From: Candidimonas nitroreducens
GTDB taxonomy: Bacteria; Pseudomonadota; Gammaproteobacteria; Burkholderiales; Burkholderiaceae_B
Length of the DNA: 64,000 nucleotides
Assembly (NCBI RefSeq): GCF_002209565.1
Contig: NZ_NJIH01000018.1
Coordinates: forward strand, 1 to 64,000
Direction: 5' to 3'
The notes under the pieces were generated by a model that saw only the letters and a list, made by a program, of their open reading frames with translations, searched no databases and was not told where the DNA came from. Each line of letters begins with the position of its first letter. Within the stretch, counting starts at the first letter, position 1. A program made the translations under genes and the position numbers. Shown in pieces: positions 49,148 to 58,139 of the stretch.

Positions 49148-49445
49148 GGCGTTGTCTCCAGGTGACAGGTGTGGGTTGGAATAGTAGTGGATGATTCAGG
49201 GTGAGGCAGCCCCAGGCCGCAGGCCCGGGGCTGCGCCCGCCTGCCGGCGGCCCGGTGCATATTGCCCGGTGCCCGCCGGCTCGGGCTTGGGCCGCGGCGC
49301 AGCCAGGGCATCAAGTATAAGTAGTTCATGCTTGAAATAAAAGATGTTGCGCCCGCCGGCCATTGCGCTGGCGGGCCGCCGCAGCCGCGACCGCAGTCTG
49401 TGCCACGGCCACAGCCGGTGCCGCAGCCTACCGCGGCGGCCGGCG
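49148..49445. other. GC-rich gap with inverted repeat
   Basis: About 298 bp upstream of the binding-protein gene. GCCGGCGG and CCGCCGGC (about 49234-49273) form a stem around two copies of GCCCGGTGC. The open frame here is a run of Gly/Arg/Cys-rich low complexity and is not supported as a gene. Confidence 0.4.
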
Positions 49446-50174
49446 TCATATCGTGATCGATCCTATGCTGGCGCCGCCGCAGACATACAGCGTCTGCCCG
49501 GTGACGAATTCATTGGCGGGGTCGGCGAAGAACATGACCGCGCGCGCCACGTCGTCGGCGCGGCCCAGGCGCTGCACCGGGATGCCGCGGGCGATGTTGC
49601 GCTCGCGTTCGCTGCCGGCGTCCACCACGTCGTAGAACATGTCGGTCTGGATCGGCCCGGGGGCGACGACGTTGACCGTGATGCCTTCGGGGGCCAGCTC
49701 CAGCGCCCAGGTGCGCGCCATGCCTATCATGCCGGCCTTGGTGGCGGAATAGGCCGTGCGGGTCTGCAGGCCCAGCGCGCCGCGCGAGGACATCAGCACG
49801 ATGCGGCCGAAGCGGCGCTGGCGCATGCCGGGCAGGAAGGCCTGGGCCAGCGTGATCGCCGAGCCCAGGTGCAGCTGGGTCAGGCCCTGCAGCTCGTCCA
49901 GGGTCACGTCGGGCAGCAGGTGCGGCCAGATCACTCCGGCGTTGTGCACGAAGTGCGTCACCTGGTGTTCGCCGGCAAGCTGCGCCGCGGCCTGCTGCAC
50001 GGCTTGCGGGTCGAGCAGATCCACCTCCAGCGAGTGCAGCCGCGGACGGCTGTGCTCGGGGGCGCGGCGTGCCACAGAAACGACTTCGTAGCCGGCCTCC
50101 AGCATCTGGCGGCAGATCTCGGCGCCGATGCCGGCGCTGCCGCCGGTGACGACGGCTGTATGGGAATTTGGCAA
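49446..50174 (-). CDS. Short-chain dehydrogenase/reductase
   Basis: A 242-residue classical SDR with the cofactor motif TGGSAGIGAEI, NAG (HNAGVIW), and the catalytic Ser and YSATK (residue about 150) intact. FabG-like in size. It would oxidise a hydroxyacyl-CoA or reduce an oxo group. It is the last gene of the minus-strand aromatic cluster, about 146 bp after the cyclase gene. Confidence 0.88.
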   Translation of the reverse strand: MPNSHTAVVTGGSAGIGAEICRQMLEAGYEVVSVARRAPEHSRPRLHSLEVDLLDPQAVQQAAAQLAGEHQVTHFVHNAGVIWPHLLPDVTLDELQGLTQLHLGSAITLAQAFLPGMRQRRFGRIVLMSSRGALGLQTRTAYSATKAGMIGMARTWALELAPEGITVNVVAPGPIQTDMFYDVVDAGSERERNIARGIPVQRLGRADDVARAVMFFADPANEFVTGQTLYVCGGASIGSITI

Positions 50175-50320
50175 GATGATCCTCCGGTTTCAGACAGGCT
50201 TGCAGTCAGGACGAAAGCCGCATTGCGGCGGTGGCGTTGGGAAGCCCGGTGCCGGGCTGCGGCCGCGGGCGGTGCGGCGAGGCGTAAGGGCCGGCCCGCC
50301 GCTGTCATTGCAAATCCACA

Positions 50321-51106
50321 TCAAGCTTGCGGCGTCAGCGCCAGCACGCGCAGCGGGCTGCCCGAACCGCGCCGGATCTTCAGCGGCGCCGAGAAGATCA
50401 CCGCCCCGGTCGGCGGCAGCTGGTCGAGATTGGTCAGGCACTGCAGGCCGTAGCGGTTGTTGCCGTGCATGAAATAGTGGCAGGGGAAGGGCGGATCCAG
50501 GTGCTGCGCCTGCCCGGTGTCGGTGCCCACCGATTCGGTGCCGAAGCCGTGCACGTCGCGTTCCTTGATGAGCCAGGGCACGACCTGCGCATCCGGGCCG
50601 GGCGAGTGCGCGCCGTCTTCGCGCATGTTCAGATAGTCTTCCGGCTTGGCGCGCTTGGACCAGTCGGTGCGCATCAGCACCCAGGAGCGCGGCTTGATGC
50701 GGCCGTGGCGTTCTTCCCACTGCCGTACGAAGTCCACCGTCAGCAGGAAGTCGGCGTTCTCGCGCGATTCGGCCGAGCAGTCTATGACCGCCGCCTCGGC
50801 GATGAAGGCCTGTATGGGGATGGTGTCCACGGTGTTGTCGGGCTGATCTTTGCCGCTGACCCAGTGCACCGGCGCGTCGAAGTGGGTGCCGGTGTGCTCC
50901 GAGCAGGAAAAGTTGTTCCAGTACCAGGCCGGGCCGCGCTCGTCGTAGCGCGAGATCTCTTCGATGCGGAAGGGCCAGGCCTGGCCGAATTCCGGCGGCA
51001 GCACGATGGTGGGGAAATCGGGCGACAGGGTCTCGGTCAGATCGACGATGCGGATGCTGCCCGCGGCGAGTTCCGACATGAATTGTGTCAGGACAGGGGT
51101 GCTCAT
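50321..51106 (-). CDS. Cyclase-family metal-dependent hydrolase (kynurenine formamidase fold)
   Basis: A 261-residue protein of the PF04199 cyclase family, with the metal motif SEHTGTHFDAPVHW, a start DLTETLSP and the later GTESVGTD. Members hydrolyse N-formylkynurenine, isatin or cyclic amides and lactones. Together with an IorAB-type enzyme nearby, an indole- or tryptophan-derived substrate is conceivable. It follows the DUF35-SDR fusion by about 53 bp. Confidence 0.87.
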   Translation of the reverse strand: MSTPVLTQFMSELAAGSIRIVDLTETLSPDFPTIVLPPEFGQAWPFRIEEISRYDERGPAWYWNNFSCSEHTGTHFDAPVHWVSGKDQPDNTVDTIPIQAFIAEAAVIDCSAESRENADFLLTVDFVRQWEERHGRIKPRSWVLMRTDWSKRAKPEDYLNMREDGAHSPGPDAQVVPWLIKERDVHGFGTESVGTDTGQAQHLDPPFPCHYFMHGNNRYGLQCLTNLDQLPPTGAVIFSAPLKIRRGSGSPLRVLALTPQA

Positions 51107-51159
51107 GGTGTCTCCGTCAAAAGGCCGCGCGGTGCGCCGCGCGGCGCTGGTGTGGGGGG

Positions 51160-52401
51160 TTATTGGCCCAGTTCGCGTTCCAGGCCCTTGGGGTTGTCGT
51201 GCAGGCGTTCGACGAATTCGCGCGCCACGTCGCCGACGTAGGCGTCTTCCGTGCCGCTGCGCAGCGCCTGCACCACGGCGTCGGCGATCGCCTTGGGGCT
51301 GACCCGCGGCGGCGGCGTGAGCTGCTCCCATTCGTGATCCACCGGGCCGGGAAAGACGTTCACCACCCGCACGCCCGACTGGCGCATTTCGTGGCGCAGG
51401 CATTGCGCCACCGAAAGCGCCGCCGCCATCGAGGCCGACCAGAGGCCGCGCGCCGGCAAGTTGATGTGCGCATAGATGGTCAGCACATTGACCCAGGCCA
51501 CGGCGCTGTTCACGCCGTCGGCCGCGCGCCCGGCCATGGCCGGGCCGAAGTGCTGCGCCAGCCGCAGCAGGCCCATGCAGTTCACGTCCAGCGCGTCGCG
51601 CGCCTTGTTCAGGTCGCGGTTGTACAGCACCCCGCCGTCGCGTTCATAGCCGGCGGTGTTGACCAGGATCTCGACCTTGCCGCCGATCGAGCGCGAGATG
51701 CGCTCGACCGAATCGCTGTCGGTGACGTTCAGCGGCTGCGCCTGGATGCGCGGATCCTGGCACAGGGCGTCGAAGGCCGCCGAGCGCTTCCAGGTTTCGG
51801 GGTCGCCCACGAATACCGTGGTGGCGCCGGCCTCGAGCAGGGCGCGGGCCACCGCCATGCCCACCGGCGTCTTGCCGTCGGTGACCAGGGCGCGGCGGAA
51901 TTTCGGGTCGCAGGAGGTTTCGCGCAGGGTGGGGTCGTCTTCCATGTCGGGCGTGGCCTGTACGGGTAGGGCGATCATCACGGCCTGGCCGCTGCGATCG
52001 AGTTTGAGGGACAGCCTGACCTGGTCGCCGTCGCGGCAATCGCCGTGCACGTGGGCGATGACCGAGGGGCCGGCCGCCATGCGCACCGTGCCGATGCGCC
52101 AGGGCAGGCGCTCGCGGAAATACAGATCGTTGCTGTGATGCAGCGTGGTGCTGACCAGCAGCGTGCCGGCCGGGTCGACCGCGCGCCATTCGAGGTGTTC
52201 GGACAGGCAGTTGCGGCAGACCTCGCGCGGCGGGTACTGCACGGCGCCGCAGTCGGCGCAGATCTGCAGCTCGAAGCGGCCCGCGGCAGCCGCGGCGGTC
52301 AGGCCCAGCGTGCGCCGGCTGCGCGTGGACGGCGGCAGCGTCGGCTGCCGCGTGCGCGCCATGGGGTTCTTTTTCGGAGGCCGGGAAAGTGGCTGGGTCA
52401 T
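51160..52401 (-). CDS. DUF35 zinc-ribbon/OB domain fused to a degenerate SDR
   Basis: A 413-residue fusion. Residues about 40-150 form a DUF35 protein: zinc ribbon Cys48, Cys51, Cys62, Cys65, then an OB fold. Residues about 168-410 form an SDR domain whose motifs are broken: the nucleotide loop reads TDGKTPVGM, and the usual YxxxK is W321..M325 (LWSASMAAAL), so catalysis is unlikely. DUF35 proteins are obligate partners of thiolase-fold enzymes; the thiolase-fold gene overlaps this one by ATGA. A frame open further upstream is not used. Confidence 0.82.
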   Translation of the reverse strand: MTQPLSRPPKKNPMARTRQPTLPPSTRSRRTLGLTAAAAAGRFELQICADCGAVQYPPREVCRNCLSEHLEWRAVDPAGTLLVSTTLHHSNDLYFRERLPWRIGTVRMAAGPSVIAHVHGDCRDGDQVRLSLKLDRSGQAVMIALPVQATPDMEDDPTLRETSCDPKFRRALVTDGKTPVGMAVARALLEAGATTVFVGDPETWKRSAAFDALCQDPRIQAQPLNVTDSDSVERISRSIGGKVEILVNTAGYERDGGVLYNRDLNKARDALDVNCMGLLRLAQHFGPAMAGRAADGVNSAVAWVNVLTIYAHINLPARGLWSASMAAALSVAQCLRHEMRQSGVRVVNVFPGPVDHEWEQLTPPPRVSPKAIADAVVQALRSGTEDAYVGDVAREFVERLHDNPKGLERELGQ

Positions 52402-53573
52402 GCGTCGCTCCGGGCCAGCAGCGCCGCGCCGGTGCACAGGCCGCGGTCGTAGTTGATCATGCCGAAGCCGCTGACCAGGCCGATATGGGCGCCGGCCACC
52501 TGGGTGCCGGCGGCGCTGCCGGTAAGCTGGCGCAAGGCCTCGACCATGCCGAGATAGCCGCCGGCGGCGCCGGCTTGGCCGACCGAAAGCTGGCCGCCGT
52601 TGGTATTGAAGGGGAAGCTGCCGTCTACGGTGAAGGTGTGTTCGCGCACGAAGCGGGGCGCCTCGCCCTTGGGGCAGAAGCCCAAGTCTTCGATCTGCAT
52701 CATGTTGATCACCGGGTAGTCGTCGTAGGCCTGCATGAAATCGACGTCGCCCGGCCCGACGCCGGCGTGTTCGTAGAAGGCGTCGCGATCCATGGCCCAG
52801 CCGCCGCGCATCTGTATGGGGTCTTCCGTCCAGGCATTGTGCCGTTCGATGGTGGACAGAATGCGCACCGCGGGCAGGCCGAGCCGGCGGGCCCGGTCTG
52901 CGCTCATGATCAGGAAGGCCTCGGCGCCGGCGCAGGGCATGACGCAATCGAACAGGTGGATGGGTTCCGTGATCAGGCGCGCGTCCAGGTACTGCCGCAG
53001 GCTGAGCGGCTTCTTCATCAGGGCCTGCGGGTAGCGCAGGGCGTTGTCGCGCTGCGCCACGCACAGCTTGCCGAAGTCCTCGCGCGTGGCGCCGGTCTGC
53101 CGCATGTAGTGGGTGGTAAGCAGGGCGAAGCTGGCATTGGGGCCGCCGGCGCCGTAGGGGTAGACCGCGTCTTGCGCGAAGCGCGAGAACTGGCTGAGCG
53201 TATGGCGGAACGAGTCGACGTGGTTGGCGTCGCCGGCCAGGCAGGCGACGATGTCGGCGTCGCCCGCCTGCACGGCGCGCGCCGCGCGGCGCAGCGCCAC
53301 CACGCCGCTGGCGCCGCCCATGGGGATGTGGTCGAGCCAGCGCGGGCTCATGTCCAGGTGCTGCACCAGCCCGACGGCGGTGTCGGGCGCCAGGGTGAAG
53401 CTGGAGACGCTCAGCCCGTCGATGTCTTGCTTGGCCAGGCCGGCGCCGCGCACCAGGGCGCCTAGGGCGCGGCCCAGCCACCAGTGGGCGCTGCGTATCG
53501 AGTAGCGCACATAGGGCAGGCTCACCGGCAGGCAGGCGACTACGCCTTCGTAGCTCTTGCGGGCGGCCGTCAC
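52398..53573 (-). CDS. Thiolase-fold protein of the SCP-x/acetyltransferase type lacking canonical catalytic residues
   Basis: A 391-residue thiolase-superfamily protein starting at a GTG that overlaps the ligase stop (GTGA). Where thiolases have the nucleophilic Cys it reads MGGASG (86-90), and where they have GHPxGATG it reads GQAGAAGG. This pattern, with a DUF35 partner encoded next, resembles DUF35-dependent thiolase-fold enzymes (retro-aldolases of sterol side chains, or benzoylsuccinyl-CoA thiolase-type complexes). It would cleave or condense an aryl-acyl-CoA. Confidence 0.82.
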   Translation of the reverse strand: MTAARKSYEGVVACLPVSLPYVRYSIRSAHWWLGRALGALVRGAGLAKQDIDGLSVSSFTLAPDTAVGLVQHLDMSPRWLDHIPMGGASGVVALRRAARAVQAGDADIVACLAGDANHVDSFRHTLSQFSRFAQDAVYPYGAGGPNASFALLTTHYMRQTGATREDFGKLCVAQRDNALRYPQALMKKPLSLRQYLDARLITEPIHLFDCVMPCAGAEAFLIMSADRARRLGLPAVRILSTIERHNAWTEDPIQMRGGWAMDRDAFYEHAGVGPGDVDFMQAYDDYPVINMMQIEDLGFCPKGEAPRFVREHTFTVDGSFPFNTNGGQLSVGQAGAAGGYLGMVEALRQLTGSAAGTQVAGAHIGLVSGFGMINYDRGLCTGAALLARSDA

Positions 53574-55207
53574 GGTGTGACCTCCTGGCGCTTCTTCATC
53601 GCGCAGGTGTCCACGCACAGCGCCGTGCCCGGCAGCGTCGGTGCCAGCTTCTTGAGCTCGCCGCGCTGTATTTTGTTGGTGGCCGTCAGCGGCAGCGCAT
53701 CGACAAAGGCCACATAGCCCGGCACCTTGTAATAGGCCAGCTGCGTCAGGCTCCAGGCCACGATGTCGCGCGCCAGGCTTTGCGCCTGGCCGGGCGCGGG
53801 CGGCTCGGCGCATACCACGCAGGCCAGCACCTCGTCGCCGCGCACCGGGTCGGGCACCGCAGCCACCGCCGCGGCCTTCACCGCGGGGTGCTGCAACAGC
53901 ACGCTTTCGACTTCCACCGCGGCGATGTTCTCGCCGCTGCGCCGGATCACGTTCTTCTTGCGATCCACGAAATGCAGATAGCCCTGCGCGTTGCGGCGCA
54001 CGATGTCGCCGGTGTGGAACCAGCCGCCTTCCCAGGCTTCGCGGGTGGCCGCCTCGTCCTTCAGGTAGCCGGCGAAGAAGCCGAAGCGCGGATTGTCGCC
54101 GCCGTGGCGCACCAGCAGCTCGCCGTTTTCGTCCACGGCGGCGGGCTGGCCGGCATCGTTGACGATGCGCACCAGCACCTCGGGTTCTTCCTTGCCGAAG
54201 CAACTGGTGCCGATGTGGCGCGGTTCATGGTTGGCGATGATGACCGCGCCCGAGCCGGTTTCCGTCATGGCCCAGGCTTCGAGCAGCGGAAAGCCGAAGC
54301 GCCGCTCGAATGGTTCGTGCAGCGTGCGGTCTATGCCGGCGCCAAAGCCGAAGCGCACCTGGTGCTCGGTATCGCGTGGCGAGGGTTCGGCCTTCATCAG
54401 AATGGCCGGCATGACGCCCAGGTAGTGGACGATGGTGGCGCGCGACTCGCGCACCGTGTCCCACCAGCTGCGCGGATGGAAGCGGTCGATGGGGATCAGG
54501 CAGCCGCCGCTGACCACCATGGCCATGGACGAGGTGGCCATGGCGTTCATGTGCACCAGCGGCAGGGGCGTGAGCATGCGCTCGGCGCCGGGGCGCAGGT
54601 GCGCCAGGCCGCCCGCCGCGGCATACCAGCGGCCGGCGTGCAGGAAGTATTCGTTGGGCAGGATGCAGCCCTTGGGCCTGCCGGTGGTGCCCGAGGTATA
54701 CAGCAGCGCGCATTCGCTGGCGCTGTCCACGGGGCGCGCGGCCAGGGGGGCGGGCTGCAGCGCGGCCGGCGGCGCATCGTCGGGGCCTATCACGGCCAGT
54801 TGCCGGCCCGCGGCCTGTGCCGCGGCGCGCAGCGCCTGCTGGTGGCTGGGCAGTGCGATGGCCACGCAGATCTCGGAGTGCCCGACCAGGTATTCCAGTT
54901 CGGCGGCGCGCAGTTCGGCGTTGATGGGCACGACCGACACGCCCAGCGCGTTCAAGGCAAACCAGTGCAGGAAGAAGGCCGGCCGGTTTTCCAGCAGCAG
55001 CCCGGCGCGATGGCCGTGGCCGTAGCCGGCCTGTGCGTAGCGCGCCTTGAGGGCGTCGATGCGTTCCAGGAAGGGCCGGTAGTGGATCTCGCCCGCCTCG
55101 ATGCCGTAGATGCCCGCGGTTTCGGGCATCACGTACAGGAAGGCGTGGTCGGGCCACTGGGCGGCGCTGTGGGCATAGGCGCGGTAGACGGTGTCAGGAA
55201 GCGTCAT
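53570..55207 (-). CDS. AMP-dependent acyl/aryl-CoA ligase
   Basis: A 545-residue adenylate-forming ligase with YTSGTTGRPKG, AWAMTETGSGA, GWFHTGDIVRR, FVDRKKNVIRRSGENI and the C-terminal NKIQRGELKK lysine. It activates a carboxylic acid to its CoA ester for the downstream thiolase-fold system. The start at 55207 (MTLPDTVYRAYAHSA) is chosen; the frame stays open further upstream in the oxygenase beta gene. It follows that gene by 19 bp. Confidence 0.9.
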   Translation of the reverse strand: MTLPDTVYRAYAHSAAQWPDHAFLYVMPETAGIYGIEAGEIHYRPFLERIDALKARYAQAGYGHGHRAGLLLENRPAFFLHWFALNALGVSVVPINAELRAAELEYLVGHSEICVAIALPSHQQALRAAAQAAGRQLAVIGPDDAPPAALQPAPLAARPVDSASECALLYTSGTTGRPKGCILPNEYFLHAGRWYAAAGGLAHLRPGAERMLTPLPLVHMNAMATSSMAMVVSGGCLIPIDRFHPRSWWDTVRESRATIVHYLGVMPAILMKAEPSPRDTEHQVRFGFGAGIDRTLHEPFERRFGFPLLEAWAMTETGSGAVIIANHEPRHIGTSCFGKEEPEVLVRIVNDAGQPAAVDENGELLVRHGGDNPRFGFFAGYLKDEAATREAWEGGWFHTGDIVRRNAQGYLHFVDRKKNVIRRSGENIAAVEVESVLLQHPAVKAAAVAAVPDPVRGDEVLACVVCAEPPAPGQAQSLARDIVAWSLTQLAYYKVPGYVAFVDALPLTATNKIQRGELKKLAPTLPGTALCVDTCAMKKRQEVTP

Positions 55208-55226
55208 TGTGGTACAGGCCCCGGGC

Positions 55227-55721
55227 CTACATGAACAGCTGGATGCTGCGGAACGATGCATCGCAATTGACCAGGTCGATGCGTTTCTGGTGGATGCGCA
55301 GCCCCTGCTCGCCGGCGACAAGTTCGTAGCCGGCCCAGCCCGCGTACAGCGTCTGCAGGTCGAGCCGCGTCTCGACATAGTGGAAGGCCGCGCGCAGCGC
55401 ATACTGGCCTTGTTCGGGCTGGTGCCAGGGCTGCGTGGTCTCGATGCTGGGCCGCTGCAGCAGGTGGTGGCTGCGGCTGCGCGGCTGCTGGGAATAGGTG
55501 CGCAGGCCCGCCAGGCGCTCGACCCGCACCTGCAGCAGCAGCTTGTCTTCGTACATCAGCGAAGGCTGCAGGCGCGGGTCGGTCTGGCCATGTTCCAGCG
55601 GCATCCAGTAATGGCCGTCTTCGGCATACAGGTCGAGCCAGGCTTCGAATTGCTGCTCGTCCAGCAGCCGCGCCTCGGTGTAGACGAAGTCGATAAGCTC
55701 GTCGGGGCTATACGATTTCAT
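55227..55721 (-). CDS. Ring-hydroxylating oxygenase, beta subunit
   Basis: A 164-residue small subunit of the SnoaL-like ring-hydroxylating beta family, with the usual DEQQFEAWLDLYAEDGHYWMPLE and the later LYAGWAGYELV. It has no cofactor and plays a structural part in alpha3beta3 oxygenases. Its start overlaps the alpha-subunit stop (ATGA). Confidence 0.92.
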   Translation of the reverse strand: MKSYSPDELIDFVYTEARLLDEQQFEAWLDLYAEDGHYWMPLEHGQTDPRLQPSLMYEDKLLLQVRVERLAGLRTYSQQPRSRSHHLLQRPSIETTQPWHQPEQGQYALRAAFHYVETRLDLQTLYAGWAGYELVAGEQGLRIHQKRIDLVNCDASFRSIQLFM

Positions 55722-57040
55722 GCTTGCTCCTGTGCGCCGGGCGCCATGAAGCGCGCCCACGCTTGATACTGGTTGCGCATCTGCCATTCGCTGGTGCCGT
55801 TGGTGGCCTCGTTCTTGCGGCCGGCCTCGCCGGGGTCATAGAGCCGCGCCACATTGACCCAGTCGCGGCCGCGCGAGTGCAGGCCATGCTGCGAGCGCTC
55901 GTAGACTTCGAGGTCGTCGTGCCCCACCACCGAGGTGGGGGCGTTGATCAGGCGGTTGTACATCAGGGTGCGTTCCAGCAGCAGGTCGGGCGCGCCTTCC
56001 AGGCGGAAGGCCCAGGACTCGACCAGGGTCTTGTCGGCGGCCAGCGGCTTGAAGATGCGCAGCGTCTGGATCGGCCCCTTGACCATGATGTTGGGAAAGT
56101 ACGTGGTGTTGTGGCGCGTGTCGGCCAGGATCTGGTGGGCGCGCTCTTCGCCATAGGCCTCGGTCATGGCCTCCATGTAGCCCGGCACGCTGGAATAGGC
56201 GGCGTGTATGGAGTTGTGCACGCCGGTGTGGCCGTGGCCGTTTTCCCAGACGCGTATGCCCATATTCTCGAAGAACTCGTAGGGCGAGATGAAGGGCGCG
56301 AATTGCTCTACGGCCATGGGCTTGGGCGTGCCTTCGGGGGCGCCTTCCCAGACCTTGACGGCGGTGCCGGCCGAGGATTCGTGCGCCACCATGGGGTGGC
56401 AGGTGTCGGTCTGGTTGTCGACCAGCATCTTCCAGTTGCAGTCGTGCATGTAGCGCAGCGGCGCGCCGGCTACCGAGAGCCTGCCCTGCGGCGCGCGGTC
56501 GACCATATTGTCGAGGGTGGACAAGGATTCGCCGAAAAAGTCTTCGAAGGACATGCCGGCGGGGTTCAGGCGGCAGAAGACGAAGCCGCGATAGTCGCGC
56601 ACGTTCTCCACGGCGGCCATGCCCTGGCTGGCCTCGCACTGCGCGAAGACCTCGGGGTCGTAGCCTTTCTTCAGGGGGATCGAAAGCAGCTTGCCGTCGG
56701 TCTTGAATGTCCAGGCATGGTAGGGGCAGCGGAAGAACTTGCCGGTATTGCCGCAGCCTTCGCCGGCCACCTTCACGCCCTTGTGCGGGCAGCGGTTGTA
56801 CAGCACTTTCACGCTCTTGTCGGTGTGCCGCACCATTACTACCGGCTGCGTGCCTACCGTGGTCGTGTAGAAGTCGCCCACGTTGGGAACCTGGCTGTCG
56901 TGCCCGACATACACCCAGGTGTTGGCAAAGAGCCGCTCCATTTCCAGGTCGAACACCTCGTCGTCGATGAAGAGGTCTTTGTGTACTTCGGTGGGGCGCA
57001 CCAGCGCCCGCAGGGCGGCGGGATCGTTGCGGTAGTTCAT
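55718..57040 (-). CDS. Rieske non-haem iron ring-hydroxylating oxygenase, alpha subunit
   Basis: A 440-residue oxygenase large subunit. Rieske cluster ligands are Cys84, His86, Cys105 and His108 (CPHKG; CPYHAW). The mononuclear iron site is seen as DNQTDTCHPMVAH, giving His215 and His220, with the bridging Asp212. Such enzymes dihydroxylate or monohydroxylate aromatic acids. The subgroup looks like benzoate/salicylate-type alpha subunits; substrate is unknown. It is followed by the beta subunit and preceded by its reductase. Confidence 0.93.
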   Translation of the reverse strand: MNYRNDPAALRALVRPTEVHKDLFIDDEVFDLEMERLFANTWVYVGHDSQVPNVGDFYTTTVGTQPVVMVRHTDKSVKVLYNRCPHKGVKVAGEGCGNTGKFFRCPYHAWTFKTDGKLLSIPLKKGYDPEVFAQCEASQGMAAVENVRDYRGFVFCRLNPAGMSFEDFFGESLSTLDNMVDRAPQGRLSVAGAPLRYMHDCNWKMLVDNQTDTCHPMVAHESSAGTAVKVWEGAPEGTPKPMAVEQFAPFISPYEFFENMGIRVWENGHGHTGVHNSIHAAYSSVPGYMEAMTEAYGEERAHQILADTRHNTTYFPNIMVKGPIQTLRIFKPLAADKTLVESWAFRLEGAPDLLLERTLMYNRLINAPTSVVGHDDLEVYERSQHGLHSRGRDWVNVARLYDPGEAGRKNEATNGTSEWQMRNQYQAWARFMAPGAQEQA

Positions 57041-57098
57041 CGTGGCACCTCTACGCTATGGATGCTGTGTACGGCGGTATACAGATTTTTGCGGCGGT

Positions 57099-58076
57099 TT
57101 ATAGATCCAGAACCAGGCGGTCGCTGAGGCTGCGTGAAATGCAGATCTGCATCACCTTGCCCGCGGCTCGCTCGTCGTCGGAAAGGTAATAGTCGCGATG
57201 GTCGGGCACCCCTTCGAGCACAGTTACCTGGCAGACCCCGCACTCGCCGCGCTTGCAGTCGTACAGCGGGTCGCAGCCGGCCTCTTCGAGCACCTCGAGT
57301 ATGGTCTTGTCGGGCGGTATCCGGAACACCTGGCCGGACTGGCGCAGCTCGACCTCGAAGGCGCGGTCGCCGGCCTGCGGCGCGGCGCTGGTGAAGAGTT
57401 CGAAATGCACGTGCGTATGCGGCCAGTGCCTGCCGTGCGACTGTTCCACCACCAGGTCGATCAGGCCCTTGGGGCCGCAGACATACAGGTGCTGCGCGTT
57501 GTGGAAGCGTTCCAGCAGCTCGGCCAGCGGCAGCTGCGTGGCGGCATCGTCGTCGGCGTGCAGGTGCAGGCTGCCGCCGTGCTGCGCCGCCAGTTCGGCG
57601 GTGTAGGCCATCTGCGCCAGGCTGCGGCCGTAGTAGTGCAGCTCGAAGGGCCGGCCGGCGGCCTTGAGCGCGGCGGCCATCGAGGCGATGGGGGTAATGC
57701 CTATGCCACCGGCGATCAGGATGGCCGGGTCTTCGCCGGGTTCGGGCTGGTGCAGCGGAAAATCGTTCTTCGGCGCCTCGACCTGCAGTGTGTCGCCCGC
57801 CTTGAGCTGGTGCATGTGGCGCGAGCCGCCGCTACTGGGGTCTTCCAGGCGCACGCCCAGGCAATAGCGGCGCGGCGCGTCGAAGTCTTCCGCGCCGGCA
57901 TCCAGGCCGACCAGGGAATAGCAGCGCGGTTCTTGCTGGCCCGGAATGTGCACTTTCAGGTGCGAGCCCGGCGTGTAGCCGGGCAGCGCGGCGCCGTCGG
58001 CCGTTTCCAGGATGACGGAGCGGATGATGGGGGTCAGGGCCTGGACGGCGGAGACGGTAAGAGTAAGCGTGGTCAC
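57099..58076 (-). CDS. Phthalate-dioxygenase-reductase-type oxygenase reductase
   Basis: A 325-residue flavin reductase in the order flavin domain (CYSLVGLDAGAE), NAD domain (ILIAGGIGITPIASMAAAL; VCGPKGLID), and C-terminal plant-type 2Fe-2S ferredoxin (CDPLYDCKRGECGVCQVTV). It delivers NADH electrons to the Rieske oxygenase. This VanB/PDR layout usually serves alpha-only oxygenases, whereas here it adjoins an alpha/beta pair. It lies 58 bp upstream of the alpha gene. Confidence 0.92.
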   Translation of the reverse strand: MTTLTLTVSAVQALTPIIRSVILETADGAALPGYTPGSHLKVHIPGQQEPRCYSLVGLDAGAEDFDAPRRYCLGVRLEDPSSGGSRHMHQLKAGDTLQVEAPKNDFPLHQPEPGEDPAILIAGGIGITPIASMAAALKAAGRPFELHYYGRSLAQMAYTAELAAQHGGSLHLHADDDAATQLPLAELLERFHNAQHLYVCGPKGLIDLVVEQSHGRHWPHTHVHFELFTSAAPQAGDRAFEVELRQSGQVFRIPPDKTILEVLEEAGCDPLYDCKRGECGVCQVTVLEGVPDHRDYYLSDDERAAGKVMQICISRSLSDRLVLDL

Positions 58077-58139
58077 GGCATGCTTTCGGTTCGTGGGGCT
58101 CAGGCGGCACGCCGTCTTTGCCCGGTGTTTGTCGTAGGG

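Noticed and set aside
49138-49449. Minus-strand ORF of 103 codons upstream of the binding protein
   Set aside because: Low-complexity Gly/Cys/Arg run that overlaps the ends of two real genes; no homology recognised.
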